Origin: Vesta saturnalis
Taxonomy: Eukaryota; Arthropoda; Insecta; Coleoptera; Lampyridae
Direction: 5' to 3'
Assembly: GCA_036346205.1 (NCBI GenBank)
Contig: JARFJB010002009.1
Location: 3,886,001-3,950,000, forward strand
DNA length: 64,000 bases
Positions 1-11,626 of the stretch are shown in pieces. How positions within the stretch are numbered: position 1 is the first letter of the stretch; every line of letters begins with the position of its first letter. Both the position numbers and the translations under genes were made by a program. Under the pieces are notes generated by a model, which ran no database searches, had not been told where the DNA came from, and saw only the letters and a program-made list of their open reading frames with translations.

Positions 1-1402
1 AATGTTTGGAAACTAGCCCAGAGATGTAAACAATTATCGGCCTATTAGTATCTTAAATAATTTTGCTAAAGTCTTCGAAGCAATATTATATCGTCGTATT
101 TTTCTTGAGGTTAAGAATTTTATATCTCCGTATCAACAAGGTTTCATAGAACGTTGATCAACAGTTACCAATTTAATGTTTCTTAGTCAATGTATAGTAA
201 GTGAGCTTGATCGTTATGGTCAACACTTTGCTAAAGTCTTCGATTGCATCTGTCACGATACTATTATTCTTAAATTAAGTAATTTTTATCTTCTATCTTT
301 TATCTTTTTTTAAATCTTATTTAAAAGAACGTACCCAGCTTGTTACTTATAACAATTTGATTTCCAAACCAATATCAGTTATATCAGATGTCCCTCATGG
401 ATCTGCATTAGGTCCTATCCTATGCTTACTTTTTATCAATGATCTCTCGTACGTTATAACATGTAGTAAGTTGTTTTTGCTGACGATCTCAAGATTTTTT
501 CTCCAGTATCTTCAATCGCTGATTGTCACTTGATTCAAAAGAAACTCAGCTCGTTACATAATTGGTGTACCAATTGCGTTGCATTTAATATACCCAACTG
601 TAAAATTGTTTCGTATACAAGAAGAACATTGCCAGTATGCTATGACTATTCTATCAACTCGTTCATCATTGCAAGATCTACTGTTTTTAAAGACCTGGGT
701 GTTTAATTCGATAACAAGTTTACTTTTCTGAACATCTAGATTTCATAAACCGTTCTTCTACGAACTTACTCGGTTTCATAATTAGCAACTGCAGATCATT
801 CAATAATATAATTCCACTAAAATCTTTATTTTTTTGTTTAATCAGAAGCAAAATAGAATATTGCTCGTTAATTTGGTTTCTGATTCATAATTATCAGATT
901 CATATTCTAGAAAACATCCAAAGAAAGTTTTTAAGGTATTTAGCTTTTAAAATGGATAGAGTATATCAACCTAGAGGGCTCAATCATGACTGTTTACTAA
1001 AACGATTTTGTTTTCGTTCTTTAGAATATCGCCGATCTGAGCTTGCACTTAACTTTTTATTTAACTTACTTCTGCAGCTAGTTAATTTCTTAGTACCGGG
1101 TTTTTTTTTGTATTTATTGGCCGAGATCTAGGCACAAACGGATATATTAGACATCTCTAAGCGCATCAACTACTAATGGTTATTACCGTCACTAGAATTT
1201 TGACCTACTAAAGGAATTCCACCTTTAGTAAGGGATGTTTAACGTGTCAATCATCGTATTGCCACAGGACCTACAGTTTTACTCCCTATCCGAGAAGAAG
1301 GAGTGCTTTGGTTTTTCTCCGTTTTAGAAAAAACAGCTACCTCGGCCAGGTTCGAATCCACGCCGCTCGGGTGAAGGGCAAGCACTTATTATTATTATTA
1401 TC
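1..1402 (+). mobile_element. 3' part of a decayed non-LTR retrotransposon (reverse transcriptase relic)
   Basis: Translation of the plus strand in shifting frames gives reverse-transcriptase blocks in the right order. NYRPISIL and a KVFEAIL block lie near 30-95. A degenerate SDVPHGSALGPIL block, normally GVPQGSVLGP, followed by LLFINDL lies near 385-445. The catalytic FADD box lies near 477-490. Several stops and frameshifts separate the blocks, so it is not functional. After the RT thumb region (to about 1100) a 3' untranslated region leads to a short (ATT)n tail at about 1388-1402, a common 3' end for Jockey/CR1-type LINEs. The element is cut by the left window edge. A B-box-like GGTTCGAATCC at about 1351 lies just before the tail, but I see no convincing A box, so I do not call a separate SINE. 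The clade is uncertain. Confidence 0.8.
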
Positions 1403-1800
1403 ATCCCCCTAATATTAAAATAACCCTAAATAATTTATTTAGAAAATTCATTTTTAAATAACTAGGCTAAATATTATATCAACACGTTTACCAATTTTAA
1501 ACTGACCTTAAACTTGCAGAATTGCTAAATGCTATAAGAATGTCAAGACTAATCAAGTTGGCCTTCCAATGTAGCGAAAGCAGAAATTGCACATAAAGTA
1601 TATTTTATAAATATACGTAAACCCGGAAACGCTGGTAGTCATGCTAATTTTCGGTTACTTAAGTAAGATGGGGAATAAATTACTTATAATACTAAAACCA
1701 GTTAGATTGGTTTAACTTAATTGTTGCTTAAAACAATGTTTATCATTTTACAAACAAAATGATTTTGCCGTTCAATAAGAAAAATACGATTTTATGGTTT
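1403..1800. other. Gene-free AT-rich stretch
   Basis: No coding signal, repeat unit or RNA gene is recognisable between the LINE tail and the first mariner relic. Confidence 0.5.
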
Positions 1801-1802
1801 GA

Positions 1803-2620
1803 AATACATTTTGTTATTCAATATAATCTGTCTGAACTTCAATACACTTGTTCCAGTGATCTTCTAATTTATTGAATCTATCTCTGAAGTGACAATCCCG
1901 AAGACTGTCGAAATACGCTTCCACGGCTAATATTACCTCTTCCTTCGCCACGCATGCATTTTATGAAATGTGAGAACATCCAGAAGTCAGGGGGAGGTAA
2001 ATCTGGCAAATAGGGTGGGTGTTGCAATAATTTGTTCTTTCATTTACTGATTTTTGCGATGGTTTTTGAACTGTGTGAGAGGGTGCGGTGTCTTGATGAA
2101 ACATGATTTTTCTCTTCTGTATACCAGGTCTTTTACCTCGAATTTTTACATCCAGCTGGCCGCAAAGATTTAAATAATCTTGTTTTATCACTTTGTAGGT
2201 AGTCAACAAAATTCATTTTGCATAAAAAAAAAAACTGATCCAATACCGTCTTAGCCGATTTCTGACCCTAACGCGTTTCGGGGCGAAGTACCAGGTTCAT
2301 ATCACCCTCTACTCTGTTTTTTTTGCTTCAGGATCATGGTGGTAGACCCAGGTCTCATCCATAGTGATGAAACGACCCACAAAATCTTTTTATCCTTTCT
2401 AAAATGTTCCAAGTGTTGCTGAGAAAGTCGCATTCGGGTGTGTTTTTATTCTATTGTTGCCTATTGTTGTTGTGCACACAGCTTTCTGAAACCCAAAGTT
2501 TTAGCCAAAATATTGCTTATACTGTCACTGGGTGTGAAAATTCTAAGTAAGTTACTTCAGATAATTTCTTTTTCTTCTCGTTTTTAAAATTTCGGTTTTA
2601 AAAGTCATTAGGTTTAAAAT
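1803..2620 (-). pseudogene. mariner-type transposase relic 1
   Basis: Read from about 2620 down to 1803, the minus strand gives mariner (IS630-Tc1-mariner) blocks. A FITMDETWVYHHDPEAK block lies near 2370-2310 and holds the first catalytic Asp. An IMFHQDTAPSHT block lies near 2105-2070 and holds the second. HPPYLPDLPPTDFWMFSHF lies near 2015-1960 and ends in the third Asp region. A C-terminal block lies near 1880-1810 and resembles the usual family ending, with a Trp-x-Lys-Cys-type motif decayed. In-frame stops and shifts separate the blocks. The N-terminal helix-turn-helix is mostly unrecognisable and I could not find matching terminal inverted repeats. It is a dead copy, distinct from the mariners at 3.3-4.1 and 47.1-48.2 kb. 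Confidence 0.85.
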
Positions 2621-3300
2621 GTTTTGTTTCCAGGTGTTAATTTTTATAGATGGTATTATTTCATTTCTGTCAGATATTATTGTAATCTTTGTCCTTTCCC
2701 ACAACGTTATTTTTAATTAATTTACGATGACCATTTTTTGTTGCTTTATTATTTAATTCAAGTCTTAACGTAATAATTTGAGAGATAATTAGTCCTTCTG
2801 ATCTGCTGGATAAAATTGCAGTTGAAGATAAGTTTTAATAGGTATACCATAACGTAGATTGTGGATCGGTCATCGACCGATCAGCTGTTGAGTTTTACGC
2901 ACGATAGTTTTGCGTGTAGTCGCAACTTTTGAGTTTTCTTATAGGAATCAGTTGTCGAATTACCTGAATTTACCAAAAAGGTAAGCAGTTTGTTTATTTA
3001 TTTGAGAATCAGCTGTGTATTTTCGAATTTAGGAACTTCAACGCCGATTTCATCGTTTATTAAATTTTAGGACTTTATAAAGTTTCGTTCACGTTCACTT
3101 TTGTTGTGATGTATTTTTTTGTTTTAAATTGAATAATCAATTACCGCATTGATCTGGCTTTTTTCGGATTTTGCGCAAATAATTTTGACGTTGAACTTTA
3201 TCGAAACGTTTAATAAGTTTTTTTGTTTTATTGTCTCAATTTTCGGCTTGTATATAAAGCTTCTGATTTCGTTGAAGTTTAGGTAAACTTCAATGAAATT
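2621..3300. other. Gene-free stretch with one perfect short palindrome
   Basis: This is AT-rich DNA without a coding signal. At 2864-2882 GATCGGTC and GACCGATC are separated by ATC, a perfect 8-bp inverted repeat. Nothing else is supportable. Confidence 0.5.
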
Positions 3301-4075
3301 TCAAAAAGGTCTCAAAAGAGTTGAGCAATCGTGCCAGAAAATCATCATGCAAGCGTCAGAGAGATAGTTGGTGAGCCCAACATCGTGTATGGATCGGTAC
3401 AGTATATTTTGTTGAATATTTTGAACATGAAACGCGTTGCAGCATTTGTGCCAAAAGACCGAAATTTAGTTCAAAAACAGTTCCAAAAGGCAGTAACCCA
3501 TCAGACGATTTCAGAGGTTATAATCAATTCTACCATGAGAAAACGCATAATAACTGGGACGAGGTTTATGAATATGATGACGACACTAGCCAACAATCAT
3601 GCGAGTGGCGCTATGAAAATGAACCAAAACCGAAGAAACCGCGTCAAAGTTGGTAAAAAATCAAGATTATGCTGACAGTTTCATTTAATTATTGAAACGT
3701 TGTTCATTATGAGTGCATGCCAATGGGTCTAACAGTCAATAAGGAGTATTGCCTGGTCATAATCTTCGGTTTTGCACAGTGATAAAGCTCTATCTCTCAC
3801 AAAGCACGCATTGTGACCGACTATTTGACCAAATACGTAGTAAATACCATCCAACAGGCACCGTATTCTCCGGATAAGGCACCCTGTGAGTCTTTCCTGT
3901 TCTTAAAACTGATATTACCGCTTCGTGAAAACAGATTTTCGAGCATAGATAAAATAAAAGAATAAATGCAACGAAAGAATTGAAATCTATTCCGTCATCA
4001 GACTACGAAAAGTGTATGGATGAAGGATTAAGCGTTGATATATGTGTATCGCTTCAGACGGATGTTTGAAGGCGT
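3301..4075 (+). pseudogene. mariner-type transposase relic 2 (5'-truncated)
   Basis: The plus strand encodes a second, different mariner-family transposase. The first open stretch (3331-3675) starts in the second helix-turn-helix with SVREIVGEPN and IVYGSVQYIL, then MKRVAAFVPKD, then KRIITG. The frame is then lost, but the next frame continues with YEYDDDTSQQSCEWRYENE, PKPKKPRQS and a block ending in VNKEYCLV. Farther on are DYLTKYVVNTIQQAPYSPDK with APCESFLF (about 3820-3905), where the usual third catalytic Asp has become Glu or been lost, and a C-terminal ELKSIPSSDYEKCMD-type block (about 3975-4025). The first helix-turn-helix and the second-Asp block (HxDNAP type) are missing or unrecognisable. 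Multiple frameshifts make it a dead copy. Confidence 0.85.
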
Positions 4076-4299
4076 TAAAATAAAAATTAACACTTCCTGG
4101 TGACGTCATAATTCCTATCTGTGACGTCATAGACCACGTTCACTTTTACCACATGGCCACGCCCCTTTATCCACGTGAACACGCCCAATTTCAGCTGATT
4201 GGTCGTGCGCGCGCATACTGCCCCAGGCCGTGCGTTCTGATTGGGGGGGCCTAAGAGTAGGTCACGCCTCCTGGTTTCTGATTGGTCCTTAGACTCCTA

Positions 4300-4640
4300 A
4301 GGCTCAAATCAATTAATCAGATCAATTAATCATATCAATGAATGAGACCAATTAATCAAATCAATTAGACAGATCAATCTCAATCAAATCAATTAATCAA
4401 CCAATCAGATCACTCTCCTTCCAGATGACCAGATCAATCTCAATCAGATTAATCTCAATTAATCAATCTCGATAAAATTAAATATTTAAAAAATGTGGAT
4501 CAAATCAATCAATCTCGATCAAGTCAATTAATCAATCAAATCAAATAAACAAATGGATCTCAATCAATTTAATTAATCAATTAAACGAATCAACCTCAAT
4601 CATTCAGTTAATCAGATTAATCTCAATCAAATCAAGTGGT
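4300..4640. repeat. ATCAAT/AATTAATC degenerate array, left arm of element A
   Basis: About 340 bp are built from variants of ATCAATTAATCAG, ATCTCAATCA and similar words. The right arm (about 5735-5990) holds the reverse complement. Confidence 0.85.
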
Positions 4641-4736
4641 GTATTTCTGCAACTAGTGAATGTTTTCTGTAATAGAGGTTGATCATGACTCCACCTAGCG
4701 TTAAGTACGTGCAGATCTCTGTAATCGTTAGGGCGA

Positions 4737-4945
4737 GAAATTTGTATTCTAATAAGGGGGCCCTCATAATATTTCATAAGATAACAGTAGGACCCTCTCA
4801 AATTGTGTTCTAATAAGTGAGAGTTTCATACTGTCTCATAACAGAGGTATAGCAACTTGTGTTAGGGTCTTCGCCCCCTTTGCGGGAAATTTGAAGTAGT
4901 GTTCCAATAAGGGGGACCTCATACTACCTCATAAGAAATGTAATT
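4737..4945 (+). repeat. TCTAATAAGG-type tandem units inside element A
   Basis: Three diverged units start with TTCTAATAAG or TTCCAATAAG (near 4746, 4808 and 4901). Each is followed by a GGGGG(C/A)CCTCAT stretch and a CTCATAAGA stretch. One carries TCTTCGCCCCCT. The same units occur at 49.4-49.7 kb. Confidence 0.7.
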
Positions 4946-5734
4946 AGCGTGTAACACTATTGCCGTGCTTTGCATACAGTGATAAAAATACGTTTTACAG
5001 TTAAATTAGTAAAATCTATACAATAACAAATATAACCAAACTCGAAATGAGACCACTATCTCATTTTACTTAAAAAGACTGCCTTATCTGAAATACCTCA
5101 GACAAAAAACGTCCCTAGATTAATAAACAAGTTTGAACGCACTATTTCGTTTTTAAAAATGGACAAAGGTCTGGGGACAAATAAACAAACTGACTTTCAT
5201 TTCCAATTTTGATAATACACACGTGATTTGAAAGTCACACCGATCTCATCTCGTAAGGCAACTAAGGACCTCTGTGTTTTATTTTACCCAACGCTCATAA
5301 TTATCATTACACAACCACAATAATCATAATGACATAATACTGTAGATGCATGGATTAAGGTACAAGAGCGTGTTGATCGCGTGAAGGTTTACAACAGGTT
5401 TAGACCGAGATATGTTGGCTGTGGTGATGAATCACAACATTCAAATTTTGTACAAGTCATTAAATAAAGTACATAAAATAACGGGTAAGGGTTAAAATAA
5501 GAAATGATCACTTGCCAGGGTTGTTGTTAATGATCGTATCAAATAAGCAAGTCGACATTCATTTCTCACTTTTGTCGTGTTTAGGTTTAATTTCATTTCT
5601 CCTGGAACTGATTATATTTGGGGAAAAATCCAACGGCAGAGAGTTTATTAGGAGAAATGTTTGGTTTTTATAAAATGTTTTTGGAACAGCTGCATATTTC
5701 AACTATACAAAACTACTAGCATAAAAATGTTGAT

Positions 5735-5990
5735 TATCTGATTAATCTGATCAATCTGATTGAGATTGATCTGGTATCTGGAAGGGATTTTGCCTACCCT
5801 TAGGCGAGATTGATCTGGTCATTTGGAAGGAGCCTGGCCTACACCTAAGGCCCATTTGATAGAGATTAATCTGAATGAGATTTAATTTGATTGATTAATT
5901 AATTGACTTGATTGAGATTGATCTGATTAATTGATTTGATTAATTAATCTGATTAATTGATTTGATTAATTGATCCGATTAATTGGTTTG
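5735..5990. repeat. TGATTAATT/GATTGAGATT degenerate array, right arm of element A
   Basis: Variants of GATTAATTGATT and TTGAGATTGATCTG are the reverse complement of the array at 4300-4640. Two copies of TCTGGAAGGG/TTTGGAAGGAG with GCCTACCCTTAGGC-like sequence interrupt it. Confidence 0.8.
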
Positions 5991-6334
5991 AGCCTTAGGC
6001 CTCTAATCAGAACACAGAATTGGCGGAGACTAAGGACCAATCAGAAACCTGGGGGCGTAACATACCCAGAGCGCTCGGCCTGGGGCTGTATGCGCGCGCC
6101 ACCAATCAGAACAGTGTATGCGTGTGCATTTGTTCACCCTCCAGGGGTTGATATGCTAAGAAGGCTATTAATACAGTCAAAAAGTGTTGCATAAGACGTC
6201 ACAAAAAGCAAAATGGCGGCACTGGAGGGCCCATTCTACTTGCATTTATCCCAGTTCATTTCCTGGAAAAATTAAAGACTTAAATTCCATTTGCTCTATA
6301 AAGTTTCATTGAAATCCAATCATCAGCACAACGA

Positions 6335-6825
6335 AAACACACACACCCGCACATACCCGTACACGCATATACGCACACAAAAGCACACATACACACACGC
6401 ACACACACACACGCACACGCGGCCCGCACAAGCACACGCACACGTACACGCATAGGCACACAAACGCACAAATGCACACACGCACACACGAACAAGCGCA
6501 CACGCATACACGCACACGTACACTCACACGCAATCCCACACGCACACGCACTCGCACACGCATGCATACGCACACACGCACACACGCATACACGCAAACA
6601 CACATACACGCATACAGGCACACACGTACACACACACATGCGCACGCACACGCACCCGCACACGCACACGCATACGCACACGCACACGCACACGCACACG
6701 CACACGCACACGCACACGCACACGCACACGCACATGCACACTCAGACACACACGCACACACGCACACACGCACACACGTACACACGCATATACTCACACA
6801 CACACGCATGCACACCCTCATCCGC
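6335..6825 (+). repeat. CACACG/CACACA simple-repeat block
   Basis: About 490 bp of ACGCACAC, CACACG and related words, with a regular (ACGCAC)n core at about 6655-6735. Every reading frame here is open simply because of the repeat, so no protein is called. Confidence 0.95.
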
Positions 6826-6834
6826 TTACGTAAA

Positions 6835-9105
6835 ACTGGATAAATATGTTACATATTTTCCAGCTCTTCAGAAATACTTAAAAAATTAGAAGTGTGTAAC
6901 AGTTTCATCAGCTGTCTATACAACTGTTTCAAATACTACGGGAATGCTGTGAAATAGAAACATAAAATTTACGGAGTGGAATAATAATAGCTGTTCAGCC
7001 AACTACCTCTTTTAGAAAAAATAATCATTTGGGAGGGCGAAAAGTCTAGGCGGCTAGACGGAAGATTGCTGGGTTTGCTACCAAAATATCAAAAACCTCA
7101 TATTCTCATCCTGAATATGTAATGGAAAAGAAAGACTTAGGTTCTAATAAATTAAAAAAATAATATCCACAATCGTATTTTTAATTTTTCTACAACAAAC
7201 ACGTTAGTTTGTTAAAAGGTTTTTACCTTCACGCGTGTACGTGTGCGTGTGCGTGGCTGATTTGATTTTGGATAAAATTCAGCGGAGCGGAGGGGAGTTT
7301 ATTAAGAACTGTTTTTGATTTTTATTAAATCTACAGAGTGTTTCAAGAAACGTTCCGATAATTTCTAGGGTAAATAGAACATTAAAAAATAACGTTAGTT
7401 TGGTTAATAAACATGTGCTCGAAAATGCCTCTTTAACAAGATACGGCCCTGTAAAGGTGGCCCCAAAAATCCTTTTTTCTTTATTATCTCTGACACGGTA
7501 GATACCTAAATGAAATTTGGGCAACAAATACTTTTGATTAGTTCATAAAAGATAGTGTTGACAAATTTTGAATATTTTGTATAGGAGTGTCGCTAAAGGG
7601 GAGTGCCACTTATTTTGCCCCCAAACTTTTTTTATGGGGATATTTTTAATTTTTGGGCAAAGAGCAAATGAGATTTTTTAATAATCCTACCCAAAGCGCC
7701 TAAATTTACAGTTAGCTTCCGAAGTGTATAAATTTTGTTGTTTTTGTAAAAAAAGCGTTCGTAGCTTCAATATTACACGTAAAGGCTACATGTGATTTTG
7801 CAGTAACTGAGTACGCCTTAAATTATTTAAATTATAAAATTCAATTTGATAATATGGAAGTTTTATCAAGACAAACTCATTGTTCGTTTACAGCGCAAAA
7901 CTATTGAGATATATAAACATCCAAATAGCTTCAACAGATAAATACGTTTTTAGTTCTTGCATTTTAAAAAAGGCAAAATGGTTTAATTTTATTCTTAATT
8001 TGAGGCATGCCTAGGTTTTTTGCAATTTTTCCCAGACATGGAAATGCATGCTTCGCTAATTAAATGTTTTTTTTAGGTTAATGTTTTTTACTAAAAGATT
8101 TAATTACATTCTTAATTGGAAAAAAATCCTGCTGTAAAAAATTGACATGCTTTATGTCCACCGACTCACACCACTGAATTTGTATAAAACCACGATATCC
8201 ACTGTTGACAGTCAGATTATTTTCTATTCGATTCCGATCTCAGATTTTACCCGATATCAGATTAGACTATATCGCCGTGCTCAACCAAGACACCGATCTG
8301 CTATTACTTGATTGCCCGATATCGCCCGCACGTACGTTTTTAAACAATCTTTACACTAGACAATAAACGAACGGAGGCATGAAGATGCTTTACAACTCAT
8401 TGGCAGGACGGGAAGAAAGCCTTATTAGCCAACACATCCAGGCATACACGAAGTAGCTAGAAGGATGAGATGATTTTCCCCGTTCTCTAGGTGAGTTCAG
8501 TACACCCACACATACACGAAGTAGCTAGAAGGGCGAGATAAATGCCCTCGTTCTGTAGGTGACGTCATTTACCTACACCGATACACCTACATAACGTGCT
8601 TGGCGAAGTCGTGTGGAAAAAGTTATCTTAACGTTACTAACGTTAATAAATTAATTAGTACTCATTTTGATAATAATAAACCTATTATGTAGAATATACG
8701 AGGATGGAATTTTCAGTGATTGCATTTAGCAAGATTATTTATTAGTGCAACCTTTAAGAAACGTTAATATTTTTAATCTTTCATGTTTGCAAAATTTATT
8801 TAACGATTGTCTGTTCATTATTATTTTTGAATTCTAGCCCAAGACCTTTTACCGATAAATTGCGATTGCAATGGCGCCTAGAGAGCTTGCTTCCAAATCT
8901 GAGTATTTTTTGTGGTAGGTGTAATGGATCGAAGCAAAATTTCAGCAATTTTATAGCTTACAACGACCTACAAACTCTCTCCAGGAGTTTAGTCCAGAAT
9001 CCGTTTATGTTAATAAGCTTACGCGACACGTAGTATGGATTGGCCGTGTAATTTAATATGGTTACATTTTGGGTTGGATGGTTTATAACTACGCTTTATA
9101 TGCTA
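6835..9105. other. Gene-free AT-rich stretch
   Basis: No supportable gene was found. About 7332-7700 begins CAGAGTGTTTCAAGAAACGT and resembles one arm of the CAGGGTG-ended long-TIR elements at 32-42 kb, but I found no opposite end. A short GC-richer patch at about 8220-8600 contains the small duplication listed below. Confidence 0.45.
8441..8580 (+). repeat. Two-copy direct repeat of about 70 bp
   Basis: CATACACGAAGTAGCTAGAA occurs at about 8443 and again at about 8512. Each copy is followed by GG(A/G)(T/C)GAGAT, a CCC(C/T)CGTTCT block and GTAGGTGA/CTAGGTGA. It is a local tandem duplication. Confidence 0.8.
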
Positions 9106-9107
9106 TT

Positions 9108-10610
9108 TTAACCCTAGGACACTTAACTACTAAAAGATCGGCATTTACATAACCCGGGCTTCTGAAACCCGTTATATAAAATCACGTATAGTCAGAATAG
9201 AAACAAAGGTATAGAAGTAAAACCTTATTTATTTAAACAGATATTATTTTTACAACTAATACATATTATTGTGCTTTACGATCAATATTTGTGGGGCGCA
9301 CTGAGCATGTCTTTCTCTTAACTGTTGCACTTGTTTGAGTGGCTGGTGGACCAGAGATATCAATAGATCTGCTTAGGCACTACCGGACATCTTCTCTGCG
9401 TATGTAGTATCACTGATTCCTTCGCTATATTTTTCAAAAAACAATCAGAGTCGACACCATTTAATCCATGACGAAGGGCGGTGTTTTATTATAATGAGCG
9501 ATGATTACAGGCTTCCTCTTAGGATCATCATTGATAGATGCATCGTGGTGCATGGTGCTTAGTACAATTACGCATTTGTTCCTTTTACGCGCGGAACTTA
9601 CCATGGATACGTTATTCCAAAAGTAAAACTTATTCTGACGTAGTGTACCCACAAACAGATAAATTATATTAATAATAATTATAATACTAGTGAAGAAGTT
9701 GCCAATCTTGAGATTGAGACCAGAATCTGTACATAAACTAAACCATTCTGAGCATAATTACACTTAGTTCCACACATCCAAAATATTTTAAGTCCATATT
9801 TTTCTGGTTTATTTGGCATATATTGAACGAAACTGCTCTACCTCTAAACCCAACGGGTTGTTCATCAATAGTTACATTAGTAACCGGCATAACGCAGGTT
9901 TTTCATTGCTGAATGAATAAATCCCAAACGTAGGACACCATTGCTAACTTATCGGTTTCCAAAAGCGGATTACGGGTTCTCTTGTCGTCTGACGAATCTT
10001 CGTATTTCTTTAAAGCGAAATATGGACAGTGTGGCTCTGTAAATAGGATTGGCAAATTCACTACAAAATAATTCTCTTGCAGGAACATCCCAGCTTCTGT
10101 TAACTCCCGCATGAATAAGTAAATTACAGAATGCCAGAAATTCATCAACAGTCACATCTCTACGCGGTTTTCCTTTTGCTCCGTAAACACCTCTCCCTTC
10201 TAAATTAGTACAGTTCACAATTTCTTGTACAATAGCTGGAGTTACAAATAACGGAAACGCTTCGTTTTCTTGCTAGTCTTGTCGCACGCCGATTAATGTT
10301 GTGTGGTTGAATTTTATTTTTTGTTGGAAGTTTCAAACTCCAATCCAGACTTGTTGAAGAATTACGAATATAGACAATATCATCCTCTGAATTATTGTCA
10401 ACATCATCAGAACTGGATCCACAATACCTTAAACTTTAAACCAATTCGAAATTTGTATCTTCTGTGTCATCATTTTCTGCTTCTGACACATTATTTTCTT
10501 CAGAAGGCAGGTGATCACCTTCAGCTGCCCACTTCGATACTGTTTCTTCATAGATACGGTCACCAAATTTCACGCTTTTCACATTATTTTTTGACGCCAT
10601 TATCATTTGT
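9108..10610 (-). pseudogene. piggyBac-type transposase relic
   Basis: The minus strand reads as a piggyBac transposase (DDE_Tnp_1_7 family). An acidic, serine-rich N-terminal region lies at about 10600-10330. A core block near 10220-9960 reads GVYGAKGKPRRDVTVDEFLA, then HAGVNRSWDV, PARELF, NPIYRATLS, FKEIRRFVR and TDKLAMVSYVWDLF. VTNVTIDEQPVGFRGR lies at about 9890-9840. A C-terminal region at 9650-9460 reads GTLRQNK ... NKCVIVLSTMHHDASI. A short KRKTCSVRP-like segment lies near 9300. Several frameshifts break the frame. At the 3' side, TTAA at 9108-9111 is followed by CCCTAGGACAC, which fits a piggyBac terminus next to its TTAA target. The matching right end was not found. Confidence 0.88.
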
Positions 10611-10659
10611 GTTTCACAAGTTCACTCAATGCAACTTTTATTACAACTGAATGAAAATG

Positions 10660-11042
10660 AAAAAATAAAGGAAAAGGCAACGTATTTCATTCCCTCCCCA
10701 AGGGGGAGGGCGGGCTGCTCGAGCTTCCTGAAACTCTTTCAGCCACAATCATGGATTCCCAGCATACATACATACATTACGTATATATGCATGGTGAGAT
10801 TAAGGATAGATGTTATCAGGATAGGATCGGAAGGAACGGAGTTAGGGTTCTGAGAGGGAAAATACTACCCCAGCATTCGCCTAAGTAGCCGCACACGCTG
10901 TGCATATACGCAGTGACCATATCGCTACATGTGTATGAGGAAAACCCCCCTGAAAAAACCTCATACAAGGTAGACGATGACGGGAATCGAACCCATTACC
11001 TCCCTAAGTAGGTCGTGTCACCACTACACTACTAGCTCGGTT
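10660..11042 (-). mobile_element. tRNA-derived SINE candidate
   Basis: On the minus strand a tRNA-like head reads TAGTGTAGTGG (A-box-like, 11034-11021 region), followed about 30 bp later by GGGTTCGATTCCCG (B box, 10994-10981). Acceptor pairing is poor, so this is not a tRNA gene. The body downstream holds a short inverted repeat (TATGAGGTTTT / AAAACCTCATA type, about 10930-10970) and a GC-richer tail that reaches AT-rich DNA at about 10660. No duplication of the target site was identified, so the ends are approximate. Confidence 0.6.
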
Positions 11043-11626
11043 GAATGAAAATCAGTTGCGCCTACATTTATACATTCAACAGTAATGCAGGTTTCAACTT
11101 GCACCGACACGTACAATTCCGCGCAGCAGTGCATGACAAATACTGTAATAACTATCAGCCTTGAAACTGGTTTGTTAGGAACTAGTTGTACACGGGCTTG
11201 GAGGCCCGGTTTATGTAAATACGGGGTACTAATGAAAAAAACTGTAAATTTGAATAAAGCTATGATAACCGGTTTCTGTTTGATATCAACTTAGAATGTC
11301 TGTAACCGTTTTATATGGTGATTTCAACTCCTCATATAGGGCAAAAAATAAGACAAACATCCTGATTTATGCGCAACAAAACGGACTAATAATACCATGC
11401 TAAAATAATCATTTATATTGCATTTGGTGTTTTTTTTTTGTACAAAAAAGGCGTTACTTACTTTATTATAGCGGTAACCTGTAATCTATTCTGATATTAA
11501 GCAAACGTAAATACCATTTGTATGGATCACATAGGAAATGAACGTTTAGCAGATTTAAGAATGATTAATTGTATAAAAGTGAATGCTGTAGTTTAATTTG
11601 TACGTAAAAATAAAAGTATATGTTAC
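11043..11626 (-). other. Start of P450 intron 3, no other signal
   Basis: AT-rich DNA downstream of the last recognised P450 exon. It begins with a good splice donor (GTAACA at 11626-11621). No further P450 exon is visible down to the left edge of the window. Confidence 0.6.

Larger units (their letters stand above)
4085..6230. mobile_element. Foldback element A: long inverted repeats built of short repeats
   Basis: The left arm (about 4085-4640) and the right arm (about 5735-6230) are inverted relatives. Both carry, in mirror order, a CTGATTGGT / GCGCGCGCATA / CCCCAGGCCG block, a second CTGATTGG block, a TTTCTGATTGGTCCTTAG block, a CCTAAGGCTCAAA(T/C)CAATTA junction and then a long ATCAAT-rich tract. 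The outer parts diverge, but both contain TGACGTC-type sites (left near 4100 and 4120, right near 6195). The centre (4640-5735) is AT-rich with TCTAATAAGG repeats. No transposase is encoded. Long inverted arms made of short tandem repeats resemble Foldback-type, non-autonomous DNA transposons. Element B at 48.9-54.0 kb shares the TCTAATAAGG/CTTCGCCCC repeats. Exact ends and any target duplication were not found. Confidence 0.7.

Noticed and set aside
1330..1402. tRNA-derived SINE at the LINE tail
   Set aside because: A B-box-like GGTTCGAATCC is present, but no A box at the right distance. It is better explained as the LINE 3' UTR and (ATT)n tail.
2864..2882. Perfect 8-bp palindrome as an operator or element end
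   Set aside because: It is a single short occurrence with no second copy or nearby gene to give it meaning.
5970..6194. 74-codon open frame
   Set aside because: It lies within the inverted arm of foldback A and has no counterpart frame in the other arm.
6280..6843. Cys/Val-rich and His/Thr-rich open frames
   Set aside because: By-products of the CACACG simple repeat.
10303..10853. Two open frames of 115 and 74 codons on the plus strand
   Set aside because: They are antisense to the piggyBac N-terminal region and the SINE.
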